DNA of 64,000 nucleotides, from NCBI GenBank assembly GCA_035504095.1, contig DATJSN010000070.1, forward strand, positions 20,496-84,495, written 5' to 3'. Source of the DNA: DATJSN01 sp035504095 (lineage in GTDB: Bacteria > Planctomycetota > Phycisphaerae > WQYP01). The notes beneath the pieces were generated by a model that saw nothing but the letters and a program-made list of their open reading frames with translations, did not search any database and had not been told where the DNA came from. This document shows positions 8,857 through 17,605 of the stretch, one piece after another. Position numbers and translations under genes: made by a program. The first letter of the stretch is position 1, and each line of letters opens with the position of its first letter.

Positions 8857-9347
8857 ACCCGGAACTCACGCTTCATGGCAACGAAATCGTCATTTTGATG
8901 GTCCGACCATCGTTGTGGTATATATTCGCCGGAAGTTTTCGCTTCAATGCAATTTTCGTTCTTTTGGCTCTGCTGATTTACCACACCCAGTTGCTCGCAA
9001 CCTATATCCGCGCGACGGCACTGGCTGAAATCACAACTATTCTCGTGCTGATCAGGCTGGTATATGCCATGATGGATTGGACCAGTCAGGTGTATCTTTT
9101 AACCAATTGCCGGGTTGTGACCATCAAGGGATTATTGCACCCGGAGCTTTACCAGGTGAGCTTGCCGAAAATTTCCCAGACACGATTGATGCGCTCGGTT
9201 GTTCAGCAATTATTTAAGGTCGGAAGCATCGGATTTGTGGTCACCGATCAGATTGAGCCGGAGGGGATATGGGAGTGGATCAGCCATCCGGATCGCGTGC
9301 AGCAGCAAATCGAGGCGGCGCTGAAAAAGCGGGGCGGAAATACGTGA
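8853..9347 (+). CDS. Two-helix membrane protein with bacterial PH domain
   Basis: 165 residues from ATG 8853. Two hydrophobic helices (around FNAIFVLLALLIY and ITTILVLIRLVYAMMDW) precede a bacterial pleckstrin-homology-like domain of the YdbT/DUF304 kind: YLLTNCRVVTIKGLLHPELYQVSLPKI is the characteristic beta-hairpin. Such proteins sit in the inner membrane; a function for this one is not known. The frame is also open to ATG 8712, adding 47 residues without a clear signal, so the start is uncertain. Confidence 0.7.
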   Translation: MNPELTLHGNEIVILMVRPSLWYIFAGSFRFNAIFVLLALLIYHTQLLATYIRATALAEITTILVLIRLVYAMMDWTSQVYLLTNCRVVTIKGLLHPELYQVSLPKISQTRLMRSVVQQLFKVGSIGFVVTDQIEPEGIWEWISHPDRVQQQIEAALKKRGGNT

Positions 9348-9383
9348 GGACGGATGAATCTGGGCGAGGGAACGTGAGTAAAT

Positions 9384-9644
9384 CTATGATGCCCCGCTGG
9401 CGCCGACATAGGGAAGCAGCCCCAGAAAACGGGCGCGTTTAACGGCTTCGGTGATCATGCGCTGTTCGAAAGCGGCGGCGCCTGTGCGGGTACGGCCCTG
9501 AATTTTGCCGTTCATGGTGAGCATTTTTTTGAGCGTTTCGACGTCTTTATAGTCCACGTAAACCTTGCCCTTGCTGCTGGTTTTAGCGATGCGAACCTTG
9601 GGGCGGTTGAACGATTGAAACCGCGGCTTGCGAGTCTGCGCCAT
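9384..9644 (-). CDS. rpsR: 30S ribosomal protein S18
   Basis: 86 residues with the S18 core: VDYKDVETLKKMLTMNGKI, then RTRTGAAAFEQR and AVKRARFLGLLPYV. It binds 16S rRNA with S6 in the small-subunit platform. AAAGG lies just upstream of the ATG. Here it stands next to a ferredoxin gene rather than beside rpsF or rplI, its usual partners. Confidence 0.96.
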   Translation of the reverse strand: MAQTRKPRFQSFNRPKVRIAKTSSKGKVYVDYKDVETLKKMLTMNGKIQGRTRTGAAAFEQRMITEAVKRARFLGLLPYVGASGAS

Positions 9645-9760
9645 TTGAGAAAACCTTTCTTTTTTGGATCACGCGTCCGAATTTTCCGCCGCGGCGAACG
9701 TCGCCGGGGCGGTCCGAATGATGGATAACCGCATTATTGCGCGATTACGTGAACCACGGA

Positions 9761-10021
9761 TTATTTTTTATAATGTTCAGCATTGATGCTGATATATTTC
9801 TTCCACTCTTCCGGTACATCATCTTCCGGGAAAATCGCCTTTACCGGGCATTCATCGACGCAAAGGCCGCAATCAATGCACGTATCCGGATCAATATATA
9901 ACTGTGTCGCCGGGCTGAATTCCGATTCATCCTTTCGCGGGTGAATGCAATCCACCGGGCAAACCGCTACACAGGAAGCATCTTTGGTTCCAATGCATGG
10001 TTCGGTGATAATATGAGGCAT
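9761..10021 (-). CDS. FdxA-type ferredoxin with two iron-sulfur clusters
   Basis: 86 residues. Cysteine pattern C-x7-C-x3-CP-x2-C (CIGTKDASCVAVCPVDC) plus CIDCGLCVDECP matches the 7Fe/8Fe ferredoxins, which carry one-electron redox equivalents in the cytoplasm. The acidic tail is typical. GGAG and GGCGG upstream of the ATG give a good ribosome site. It lies upstream of rpsR on the same strand, 116 bases apart, and has its own promoter candidate. Confidence 0.93.
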   Translation of the reverse strand: MPHIITEPCIGTKDASCVAVCPVDCIHPRKDESEFSPATQLYIDPDTCIDCGLCVDECPVKAIFPEDDVPEEWKKYISINAEHYKK

Positions 10022-10098
10022 ATCCGCCAGCTCCTAATGAGTTAAAGCATTCTCTTGCAACGTCAACTCTGCCGCGGCTGACGTTTAAAGGACTCAAT

Positions 10099-10126
10099 AT
10101 TATATGAGGATGAAGGGTGGATGCAA
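10099..10126 (-). promoter_or_regulatory. Candidate promoter of the ferredoxin gene
   Basis: On the minus strand, TTGCAT (10121-10126) and TATAAT (10099-10104) are 16 bases apart and lie about 77 bases before the ferredoxin start. The perfect -10 and near-consensus -35 make this one of the better promoters in the window. Confidence 0.5.
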
Positions 10127-10359
10127 CAATCGCGCCAACCAAGCGTTCGATCAGGGCGGCGATCAAAAGCCAAAACAGCGGCTTCAGAAGAGCGGCAGCA
10201 CTATCCGATAAATGATGCAGGCAGTCATTGCCGTCTGAATTGACTTGGCCCAATTGAGCCGATAAATTAATGAATCTGTAAACCCTGCCTTGGGCGGGAT
10301 ACTGGAGGTAGAAGCGGAGAAGCTGGGCTTTTCCGGGGCTGTTTTTTCGCGGAGTATCC
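10127..10359. other. Intergenic region between ferredoxin and DksA-like genes
   Basis: Divergent spacer. Open frames exist here on the minus strand but show no ribosome sites or recognisable family. Nothing else is seen besides the promoter next to it. Confidence 0.4.
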
Positions 10360-10989
10360 ATGCGGTCAAAAAAGCGTACACTCGTTAAATCTATCCGGAA
10401 GGCCTCTCGTCCGGCTTCAAAAGGAGGGAAAAAATCAACCCAGTCACGCAGCACCCAGAGCTCTCGAAACGGCTCACGGAACGTGGATAAAAAGACCATA
10501 AAGGTCGGCTCCGTTAACGGGACGGTTAAATTCCCCAAAATCAAAGTTTCCCGCGCGGAGGGCAAACTCAGCCCGGAAGACTTGGACCATTTTCGCGCAC
10601 TTTTGATCGAAAAACGCCGGGAAATCCTTGGCGACGTGGGTTCCATGGAAACCGAAGCATTTAAAAACCAGGATAATCACTCTAACAGCCCTATGCATAT
10701 GGCCGATGTAGGGACGGATAATTTTGAACAGGAATTCACGCTGGGCCTGATCGAAAGCGAACGGCAGCTTCTGCGGGAAATTCAGGAAGCTCTGGGACGC
10801 ATTGAGGAAGGTACCTATGGCATTTGCGTCTCCACCGGCAAGCCAATCGGCAAAGCCCGCCTGGAAGCCACGCCCTGGGCCAAGCATTGCATTGAGTACG
10901 CCCGAATGCTCGAACAGGGTCTTGTCGGACGCGAAAGCCAGAGCGATAACGAGGAAGAAGAATCTTCTTCCGACGACGAAGATGAATAA
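10360..10989 (+). CDS. DksA/TraR-family protein with degenerate zinc finger
   Basis: 209 residues. A ~70-residue basic, low-complexity N-terminus leads to the DksA coiled coil (RALLIEKRREILGDV ... ESERQLLREIQEALGRIEEGTYGIC) and the C-terminal finger. The finger reads C-VST-GKPIGKARLEATPWAKHC-IEY: only two of the four zinc cysteines remain. DksA proteins insert into the RNA polymerase secondary channel. The C-terminus is strongly acidic (NEEEESSSDDEDE). The lspA gene follows 41 bases later, probably in the same transcript. The basic head and acidic tail are unusual in length for DksA. Confidence 0.85.
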   Translation: MRSKKRTLVKSIRKASRPASKGGKKSTQSRSTQSSRNGSRNVDKKTIKVGSVNGTVKFPKIKVSRAEGKLSPEDLDHFRALLIEKRREILGDVGSMETEAFKNQDNHSNSPMHMADVGTDNFEQEFTLGLIESERQLLREIQEALGRIEEGTYGICVSTGKPIGKARLEATPWAKHCIEYARMLEQGLVGRESQSDNEEEESSSDDEDE

Positions 10990-11030
10990 GTTCCGCCTTC
11001 CTTCAGACAGAACCCCATAGCCACAGGCTG

Positions 11031-11636
11031 ATGGCGGACACTCTCATGACCACTTCACAAAACACCGGGACAAAAACAGCGACGTCTGCGGACGCAGCAG
11101 AAAATTTCTCCAGGCTTCCGCGGCTGGCGGGAACTTCTTTGCGAGCATGGCTTTGTTTTTTACTGGTTGCCGGCATTGGGTTGACCCTGGATTTAACGAG
11201 CAAAGAAGCCGCTTTTGCCCACCTGGGCTACGGATATAACTCTGCGGTATACGAAATCATTCCCGGAATACTCGAACTTCGCACCACACTTAACGGCGGC
11301 GCCGTTTTCGGCATCGGCCGGGGCTTATCAATACTATTTATTATGGTGAGTCTGCTGGCGATGGTCTTTATTGTTTACGTTTTCATCTGTTCGGATCGCC
11401 GGCACTGGCTGATGCATATTGCGCTGGGACTGATTCTGGCCGGCGCCGCAGGCAATCTTTACGATCGCGTTTTCAATCATGGGCTGGTGCGAGACTTTAT
11501 TTATATCATGCATTACTGGCCGTGGATTTTTAATCTCGCCGACGCCATGCTATGCATCGGCGTGCCGCTATTGATCCTTTGCTGGCTGGTGCAAAGTCCG
11601 CGGCAGGTTGCAACGAAACCCGAAAAATCGGGATAA
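11031..11636 (+). CDS. lspA: Lipoprotein signal peptidase (signal peptidase II)
   Basis: 201 residues with four hydrophobic segments. Conserved blocks: TLDLTSK, TLNGGAVFGIG, AGAAGNLYDR and FNLADA; Asp145 and Asp171 are the catalytic pair. It cleaves prolipoproteins before the lipidated Cys in the inner membrane; substrates in this window include the lipoproteins at 15873 and 23453. The N-terminal ~35 residues are a polar extension not found in most LspA proteins; ATG at 11046 is an alternative start. Confidence 0.94.
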   Translation: MADTLMTTSQNTGTKTATSADAAENFSRLPRLAGTSLRAWLCFLLVAGIGLTLDLTSKEAAFAHLGYGYNSAVYEIIPGILELRTTLNGGAVFGIGRGLSILFIMVSLLAMVFIVYVFICSDRRHWLMHIALGLILAGAAGNLYDRVFNHGLVRDFIYIMHYWPWIFNLADAMLCIGVPLLILCWLVQSPRQVATKPEKSG

Positions 11637-11669
11637 AAAGCCAAGAAGAACCAACAAGGATTTTTATAC

Positions 11670-12983
11670 ATGAAAGAGCTTATTGCCCGCATAGAAAATA
11701 AAAACGCCGTGGTAGGCGTCATTGGTTTGGGCTATGTCGGCTTGCCGCTGGTTCGTGCTTTTTGCCGTGGCGGTCTGCGCGTCACGGGTTTTGACGTCGA
11801 CGAACTCAAGGTCAATAGACTCCTGGCCGGACGCAGCTATATCCGTCATATTCCGGCGCGCCTGATTTCCAGCCTGATCCGCGATAAAGTTTTTACGCCT
11901 ACGGCGGATTTTTCACTCTTGCGCCGTTGCGACGCGTTGATCATCTGCGTTCCGACGCCATTGACGCCCAATCGCGAGCCGGACATGCAATACGTACAGC
12001 AAACCGCACGGACCATTGGCAAAAATCTGCGGCGCGGCCAGCTTGTAGTTCTCGAATCGACGACTTATCCGGGCACAACGCGAGAAGTAGTACTTCCAGA
12101 ACTTGAAAAATCGGGACTGAAATTCGGCCGTGATTTTCTATTGGCCTTTTCACCGGAACGCGAAGATCCGGGCCGGACGGATTATCAAACCGCGGATATT
12201 CCCAAGGTTGTTGGCGGCATGGATAAGACTTCGCTCTACGCCGCGACCGCGCTTTATGCCCACGCGGTGAAAACCGTGATCCCGGTGGAAAGCTGCGAAA
12301 TCGCCGAAGCCTCAAAAATTCTGGAAAACTGCTACCGCTGCATCAATATCGCCATGATTAACGAAATGAAAATGATCCTGGACCGCATGGGCATCGATAT
12401 CTGGAAAGTGATCGCGGCAGCGAAGACCAAGCCGTTCGGTTTTCAACCTTTTTATCCCGGTCCCGGATTAGGCGGTCATTGCATTCCAATTGATCCATTT
12501 TATCTGAGCTGGAAAGCCCGGCAGTACGATATTGCCGCACGGTTTATCGAACTGGCCGGCGAACTGAATACTTCCATGCCTTATTACGTGATCGATAAAG
12601 TCGCCCAGGCACTTAACCGGGGGGGCCGCGCGATTCGCGGGTCACGGATTCTGATTTTGGGGTTGGCTTATAAAAAAGACGTGGACGATTTGCGCGAATC
12701 GCCATCCGTGGTCCTCATTGAACTTTTGCGGAAGCGCGGTGCAAAGGTTGATTACAACGATCCATATATACCGGCGACACATCCGCAGCGCCATCACAAT
12801 CTAAAAATGAAATCCGTCACACTGACCGCGGCAGCGCTGAAGCGCTATAACCTTGTCCTGATTGCCACGGACCACAGCGTCTATGACTGGGAGTTTATCG
12901 TGCGCAACTCTCGCCTGGTCGTTGACACGCGCAATGCCACTGCGAAAATCGGATTCGGGCGGAACAAGATTACACGCGCATGA
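11670..12983 (+). CDS. wbpA: UDP-N-acetylglucosamine 6-dehydrogenase (WbpA-like)
   Basis: 437 residues. Rossmann motif GLGYVGLP at 19-26, catalytic Cys271 in GLGGHCIPIDPFYL, and a C-terminal UDP-binding domain (KKDVDDLRESPS). The GHCIPIDPFYLSWKA form is typical of UDP-GlcNAc/ManNAc dehydrogenases rather than UDP-glucose dehydrogenases, which have GGSCFPKD. It makes the UDP-HexNAc uronic acid used in O-antigen or capsule synthesis. It follows lspA by 33 bases. With the C4-epimerase at 16627 it could give UDP-GalNAcA, as WbpP and WbpA do in other bacteria (inference). Confidence 0.85.
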   Translation: MKELIARIENKNAVVGVIGLGYVGLPLVRAFCRGGLRVTGFDVDELKVNRLLAGRSYIRHIPARLISSLIRDKVFTPTADFSLLRRCDALIICVPTPLTPNREPDMQYVQQTARTIGKNLRRGQLVVLESTTYPGTTREVVLPELEKSGLKFGRDFLLAFSPEREDPGRTDYQTADIPKVVGGMDKTSLYAATALYAHAVKTVIPVESCEIAEASKILENCYRCINIAMINEMKMILDRMGIDIWKVIAAAKTKPFGFQPFYPGPGLGGHCIPIDPFYLSWKARQYDIAARFIELAGELNTSMPYYVIDKVAQALNRGGRAIRGSRILILGLAYKKDVDDLRESPSVVLIELLRKRGAKVDYNDPYIPATHPQRHHNLKMKSVTLTAAALKRYNLVLIATDHSVYDWEFIVRNSRLVVDTRNATAKIGFGRNKITRA

Positions 12984-12988
12984 TCAAG

Positions 12989-13017
12989 TGAAACAGGGCC
13001 TCTGCTTCCCCGTTTCA
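12989..13017. terminator. Hairpin between convergent genes
   Basis: TGAAAC at 12989-12994 pairs with GTTTCA at 13012-13017, extended by GGG/CCC after one mismatch, around a short loop. It lies just past the dehydrogenase stop and at the comF stop, so it may end transcripts from both sides. There is no long T tract. Confidence 0.35.
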
Positions 13018-13812
13018 TTCCTCTTCCGGAATTGGCGTATCGTCGGTTACGGCTAGAACCATGGCACTGATTGCCGCAGGACGGTAGTCGGTGGGTAATC
13101 GCCGCAGGGCGGCTGCGGCAGCGTAAAGCGTTGCACCACTGGTGCACACATCGTCTACCAGCCATATGTGTTTGCCCGCGAGCCGCCGGCTCGGCCGGCA
13201 AACAAAAGCGCCGCGCAAATTGTCAAATCGGGCGGTTGCGCTCTGAACCACCGTCTGCTGGACCGTAGCGCGAACCCGAACCAGAACATCTGCAACCGGA
13301 AATTTTCCATAATGTCCAACACGTTCGGCTAATTCGTAAGCCTGGTTGTAACCACGGCTCCAGTAACGCCGCCAGTGCAAAGCAACGGGAACCAAAATAT
13401 CAATGGCGCAGGCGGCATGAATCCGCGCTGCCTGATACAGTTGGTCGGCCAGCAGCGGCGCCAGCGACCAATGTTCGGCGAATTTAAACTGGTGAATGAG
13501 CGATTTAAGCGGCTCCTGCAAGGGGCCGGCGCGGACCAGCGATTTAAAATTAAATTGTCGTGACGGGCAGCGTAAACAACCCCGGTTTGCCGAATATGGC
13601 CCCAGCGTCATCCCACATCTCCTGCAGAACGGCCACCGGAGAAATTGATCCAGCCGGCGCTTCACGGGAGCAGAGAAGCCTTTTTCGCCGGCATTTAAAC
13701 TCTCTCCACTGATCCAGCAGGTTTCCGGAAAAAGCAGCTTGCCGGGATAATGCAGAACAAGGGAACAAAAGTTTGCGACGCGCGGATGGAAAATACTTTC
13801 AGACAGTGCCAA
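13015..13812 (-). CDS. comF: ComF family phosphoribosyltransferase-like protein
   Basis: 265 residues. N-terminal zinc-ribbon cysteines (PETC, CRRCG, CLRC) are followed by a type I phosphoribosyltransferase fold with the VDDVCTSGATL loop near the C-terminus and the RGYNQAYELA signature. ComF acts in DNA uptake or processing in competent bacteria; its exact reaction is unsettled. Its start overlaps the end of the acyltransferase gene by 14 bases, so the two are probably co-translated. Confidence 0.88.
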   Translation of the reverse strand: MALSESIFHPRVANFCSLVLHYPGKLLFPETCWISGESLNAGEKGFSAPVKRRLDQFLRWPFCRRCGMTLGPYSANRGCLRCPSRQFNFKSLVRAGPLQEPLKSLIHQFKFAEHWSLAPLLADQLYQAARIHAACAIDILVPVALHWRRYWSRGYNQAYELAERVGHYGKFPVADVLVRVRATVQQTVVQSATARFDNLRGAFVCRPSRRLAGKHIWLVDDVCTSGATLYAAAAALRRLPTDYRPAAISAMVLAVTDDTPIPEEE

Positions 13813-15157
13813 GCCCCTTAAGCGTTTTTATAAAATCGGCGACAAAACGTTCCACCTGGAACCGATCCAGCGCGGTCTTACGCCACGTGAAACATAACGA
13901 CATCTTCGATCCAAGGGTAGTCAGGGCGAAAACCATGGGCGATAGCGGACCGGCAGGCGAAACACGCAGATAGTCGAGGATATGCAAAGCGTTTTTCACA
14001 TCGCGATGGCGATCGTACACCCACGAATCATTGAGATTAACGTTGGAAATACCCGCCATCACATGGGCGTTTCTGCGAAAAAAATCGGCCTGCACCCGCG
14101 CGACACGACGCTCGCTGGAGCCCCGATCGGGATTTTTAGAACGAAAAACGGGGGAGAGGAAATGCGTCCTGTCGTACAGCCGCCAGAGCATCCACGCAAT
14201 GTCCAATGAAGAGAAAAACTTTACGCCTTCATCACGTGATTTGAACCTGCGGGTGTGTTGCGAGACATCCTCAAGCAGTTCGGCAAACGGACACGCTTCC
14301 GGCTTTTTTAATACCAGGGTGCAAAAACTCAGATAAAGACCAAAAACATCATCTAATGGACGGTCAGCGCGCGCGCGGATGTCGACGATGGCGCCAATTC
14401 CCAGGCCCGTTTTATAAAATGGCCAGCGGCCCTGCCGCATATCGTAGCGCGTCAGGTAATACCTTCCCAGCGCCGCCGCCGACGCCGCGAGAAATAAATC
14501 ATTGACGGTGCACTCCCGGGCTTTCGCATATTGAGCGAGGCGTTCAATCAGTCCGTCCGGAAAATCGCGGATCAGAATCTGCGTTGAAAAATTCAGCGGG
14601 TCATTGATGTGCATGCGCCACACACGGCGATGGCGAATAAACTGCCGCAACCCCGTGGTGAGGCTGGTGATTGCAGGCGAAAAACCGAGGCGATGGCGAA
14701 ACGTGGAGCGGAAATCCCGTTCAGACATCCGGAGTTGGGGCGCTTCATTTTGCCCTGTATAGCGAAGGCCGCATATCTGTATCAATTGGCGTATCGACCA
14801 GCTGTCCGCGAGCCAGTGATCGTAAACAAAAAGCAGCCAGTAGCGATCCGCCTGGCAGACCAGTGTAAAGCGCAGGGGCATATCGCCGGCGGCAAACGGA
14901 AGGTTAATCTGGCTTTCCAGTTCCAACGCCAGATCATCCCGGGTGGTTTTCAGCGAGATTTCCGTGAGTGGTGTGAATTTGACAGTATCGCCGGTGATGC
15001 GTGCCGGCCCGAGTCCCACAGAGGCGACACCTGCATGAATCGCGGCGCGCCAGCGCTCGACATCCGGTGCACCGGAAACGCACATCGCCTGGGCAGCGTT
15101 GTAGGGCCCCAGGGCGCTCCAACGATTCATCATTTTTTGAAAACTGTTGAGTTTCAT
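13799..15157 (-). CDS. Condensation-fold acyltransferase-like protein
   Basis: 452 residues resembling the CoA-dependent acyltransferase/condensation superfamily (PapA, wax-ester synthase, NRPS C domains). The HHxxxDG motif is replaced by DHWLADSW near residue 117: the second His and the Asp are kept and the final Gly is lost. A second conserved block is TVNDLFLAASAAALGRYY. No signal peptide or membrane segment. It would transfer an acyl group to an unknown acceptor; substrate cannot be read from sequence. It lies between an ICMT-like methyltransferase gene (16-base gap) and comF (overlap), probably as one operon. Confidence 0.65.
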   Translation of the reverse strand: MKLNSFQKMMNRWSALGPYNAAQAMCVSGAPDVERWRAAIHAGVASVGLGPARITGDTVKFTPLTEISLKTTRDDLALELESQINLPFAAGDMPLRFTLVCQADRYWLLFVYDHWLADSWSIRQLIQICGLRYTGQNEAPQLRMSERDFRSTFRHRLGFSPAITSLTTGLRQFIRHRRVWRMHINDPLNFSTQILIRDFPDGLIERLAQYAKARECTVNDLFLAASAAALGRYYLTRYDMRQGRWPFYKTGLGIGAIVDIRARADRPLDDVFGLYLSFCTLVLKKPEACPFAELLEDVSQHTRRFKSRDEGVKFFSSLDIAWMLWRLYDRTHFLSPVFRSKNPDRGSSERRVARVQADFFRRNAHVMAGISNVNLNDSWVYDRHRDVKNALHILDYLRVSPAGPLSPMVFALTTLGSKMSLCFTWRKTALDRFQVERFVADFIKTLKGLGTV

Positions 15158-15173
15158 AACGATTTAGGAACTC

Positions 15174-15797
15174 TTAGACGCCATTAAGACGGGGAATAAA
15201 GCGGCCCACCTTCCGGCAGTACGCGGCATAGGGTTCTCCATGCTTACGCAAAAGATATTGCTCCTCGCGCCTGGCTTCAACTTGCAGCATCGTAATATTA
15301 ATCGCGGCCGCGATAAGCATTGGCCAGGTGAATACAGCAAGAAGCGTTCCCAGTGTAAGCAGAATGGAAAGTGCATAAATGGGATGGCGGATTATACGAT
15401 ATGAGCCCGTGGTGACCAATTCGGTTTTTTCATTCGGGTCAATCCCGATGCGCCACGATCTCCCCATTTGATGCCAGCAGAAAAAAGTCATGAACACTGC
15501 GACAGCGCCAATCAGCGCTCCAGCCAATGCTACCGGCCCGGGCAGCATCGGTCGAATCCAGAACGAGGAATGATGCCCGGCAGAAAGCGCAACCCATGGC
15601 AAAATAGACCAGACGATAACGGCAGGAGTCCAGACCAGACGCATATATATGCCGGTTTTTTCGCGCGGAATGAAGTTGGGATCTTTGCCGATTTTGCGCG
15701 CCAGTCGCACGCCTTTGATAAAAACAGTTCCCCAGTAAATCAGCAGTTCCACCCCACAAGCGAAGGCGGAGAGTTTCGCCAGTTCATTCATGACCAT
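15174..15797 (-). CDS. Isoprenylcysteine/phospholipid methyltransferase-family membrane protein
   Basis: 207 residues with about five membrane helices. The C-terminal SAM-binding signature of the ICMT/PEMT family is present: GSYRIIRHPIYA, then E-EQYLLRKHGEPYAAYCRKVGRFIP. Bacterial members methylate lipids or small hydrophobic acceptors at the membrane; the acceptor here is unknown. GGAGAAATA before the ATG gives a good start. First gene of a likely three-gene operon with the acyltransferase and comF. Confidence 0.82.
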   Translation of the reverse strand: MVMNELAKLSAFACGVELLIYWGTVFIKGVRLARKIGKDPNFIPREKTGIYMRLVWTPAVIVWSILPWVALSAGHHSSFWIRPMLPGPVALAGALIGAVAVFMTFFCWHQMGRSWRIGIDPNEKTELVTTGSYRIIRHPIYALSILLTLGTLLAVFTWPMLIAAAINITMLQVEARREEQYLLRKHGEPYAAYCRKVGRFIPRLNGV

Positions 15798-15872
15798 TAT
15801 TTCTCCGGAGAATTTTGTCCTAATATTTTGCGATCCTCGCCGTCAGCAATAATATTCTACAGACATGGTCTA

Positions 15873-16583
15873 TTATTGCGTTGTTGCAGGCGAATTGGGC
15901 GCTTCGGCGGCATGCCAAACCTGCCAGGCGGCGCAGGTTTGTTTGATCACGGTGACCTCCATCTGAAGGATATTTGGATTTTTTACTATATTGACGTGCG
16001 TAATCGGGGTGGTGTCGAAGCCGACGTCGGCTGTGCGCAAATTAATGTCGGTCAGCCAGGTCTTTTGAGGATCCTCGGCCACGACCGGAACGCCGCGCCA
16101 GACCGGGATGAAGTCGGTATCCGGATGGCTTTTGTATATGCAGATGCAGCGTCCGACATTCGGCGGCACCTCCGGCGGAGTAACCGGATCGAGCAGCAAT
16201 AAAAGCGTAACGGGAATACCATACTTATTCAGTTCGCGCGCCGCACGAACCTGATCGTCGGCGCCCCAGGAATGCCCGACGAGAATAAGCGGTTCGGAGA
16301 GTTTTCCTTCCCGCCAGGCATCTTTAATTTGGTCGCCTACGGAATCTCCCATGTAATCGGGCAGGACCGTAGCGTGAATTACATACCCAGTGTTGAGTTT
16401 ATAAACCAGATCGTCAATGCCGAGACTCCAAACGCCGATGAATCCGCGCATGGCATATACCTGTCCAGGGTATTCGAACTTCACTTGCGTATCAGAAGGC
16501 GGATCGGCGGGCAGACTTAGCATGGGGAGGCTACAGCCCGTGATCAAGAACAAAAAACCGAATAGACAGAGAGTTTGTTTCAT
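15873..16583 (-). CDS. Lipoprotein with alpha/beta-hydrolase-like core
   Basis: 236 residues. Signal peptide with lipobox LITGC, so Cys17 is probably lipidated by LspA processing. The core contains LVGHSWGADD, matching the nucleophile elbow GxSxG of alpha/beta hydrolases, with a LLLLDPVTPP strand where an acid residue could lie and THVNI near the end as a possible His. Substrate unknown. It stands alone, upstream of the ICMT gene and downstream of the epimerase on the same strand. Confidence 0.7.
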   Translation of the reverse strand: MKQTLCLFGFLFLITGCSLPMLSLPADPPSDTQVKFEYPGQVYAMRGFIGVWSLGIDDLVYKLNTGYVIHATVLPDYMGDSVGDQIKDAWREGKLSEPLILVGHSWGADDQVRAARELNKYGIPVTLLLLLDPVTPPEVPPNVGRCICIYKSHPDTDFIPVWRGVPVVAEDPQKTWLTDINLRTADVGFDTTPITHVNIVKNPNILQMEVTVIKQTCAAWQVWHAAEAPNSPATTQ

Positions 16584-16626
16584 GGTGAATCTTCAAAAGA
16601 CAAGCTGCTTTCTGCGCCGCGGCATT

Positions 16627-17592
16627 TTACAGCCTCGACGTTTGTGCGTACCAGTTGACCGTTTGTTCCAAACCCTGGTCAAAGTACACGACCGGCTGAT
16701 AGTCAAGTAATTCCTGTGCCGCGGAAATGTCGGCCAGTGAATCGCGTACGTCTCCGGGTCGCGGCGGTAAATATTCGGGAGCAATGTTTGTGCCGAGCTG
16801 CTTTTGCATTTCGGCCAGCATGTCGTTGAGACTGATGCTTTGTCCGCAGGCTACATTAACCATCTGGCCGGATAACGCTTTGGCGTGTACGCCGGCGAGC
16901 AAATTTGCCCTGACAACATTGGCAATAAAACAAAAATCCCGCGTTTGTTTGCCGTCGCCGAAAATTTTTGGCCGCTCTTTTTTTACCAGCGCCGAAATAA
17001 AAGCTGGGATCACCGCAGCGTACTGGCTGTGAGGATTTTGCCTTGGGCCAAAGACGTTGAAGTAACGCAGGCTGATTGTGGAAAGGTTATAAACCGCGGA
17101 ATAGGCCCGGGTGTAGTGTTCTCCGGCAAGTTTGCCCACCGCATAAGGGCTGATTGGTTCGGGAAGCATGTTTTCGCGCTTGGGCAGAGCGAGATTTGCG
17201 CCGTAGGCGCTGGAACTGGCTGAATAGACCACCCTTTTAACGCCGATCTGCCGCGCCGCTTCCAGCACGTTGAGCGTACCGTTAATGTTGGCTTGGTTGT
17301 ATTTGATGGGATCGGCCACCGATCCCGGGACACTGCCCAGAGCGGCCAGATGAAAAACCACGCGCTGGTCGCGTACGGCGGAAAGACATTGAGCTAGGTC
17401 AGTAATGTCGCCGCGCATGAATTCAATTTTGCCACCCAGTTCATCCAGATTCGCTTTCGAACCTGTCACCAGATTGTCTAACACGCGGACTTTCGCGCCG
17501 GCGTCCAAAAGCCCGCGCACCAGGTGTGAACCAATAAATCCCGCGCCTCCGGTAACCAGAACAGGCAGGTTGTGATAAACGGAGAACTCCAT
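16627..17592 (-). CDS. NAD-dependent UDP-sugar 4-epimerase (WbpP-like)
   Basis: 321 residues from ATG 17590-17592, preceded by AAAGGACG; the longer frame to 17679 overlaps the upstream ugd gene and is rejected. Extended SDR fold: GGAGFIGSH at 15-23, Ser126-128, Tyr150 and Lys154 (YAVGK) as catalytic residues. The GSVPGSVADP segment is typical of UDP-GlcNAc/GlcNAcA C4-epimerases such as WbpP/TviC. Only 13 bases separate it from the ugd stop, so the two are likely one operon for nucleotide-sugar supply. Confidence 0.87.
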   Translation of the reverse strand: MEFSVYHNLPVLVTGGAGFIGSHLVRGLLDAGAKVRVLDNLVTGSKANLDELGGKIEFMRGDITDLAQCLSAVRDQRVVFHLAALGSVPGSVADPIKYNQANINGTLNVLEAARQIGVKRVVYSASSSAYGANLALPKRENMLPEPISPYAVGKLAGEHYTRAYSAVYNLSTISLRYFNVFGPRQNPHSQYAAVIPAFISALVKKERPKIFGDGKQTRDFCFIANVVRANLLAGVHAKALSGQMVNVACGQSISLNDMLAEMQKQLGTNIAPEYLPPRPGDVRDSLADISAAQELLDYQPVVYFDQGLEQTVNWYAQTSRL

Positions 17593-17605
17593 TCGAATTC
17601 GTCCT

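Noticed and set aside
9927..10646. 239-residue minus-strand frame overlapping ferredoxin and DksA-like genes
   Set aside because: No ribosome site or family match, and it overlaps two firmly supported genes.
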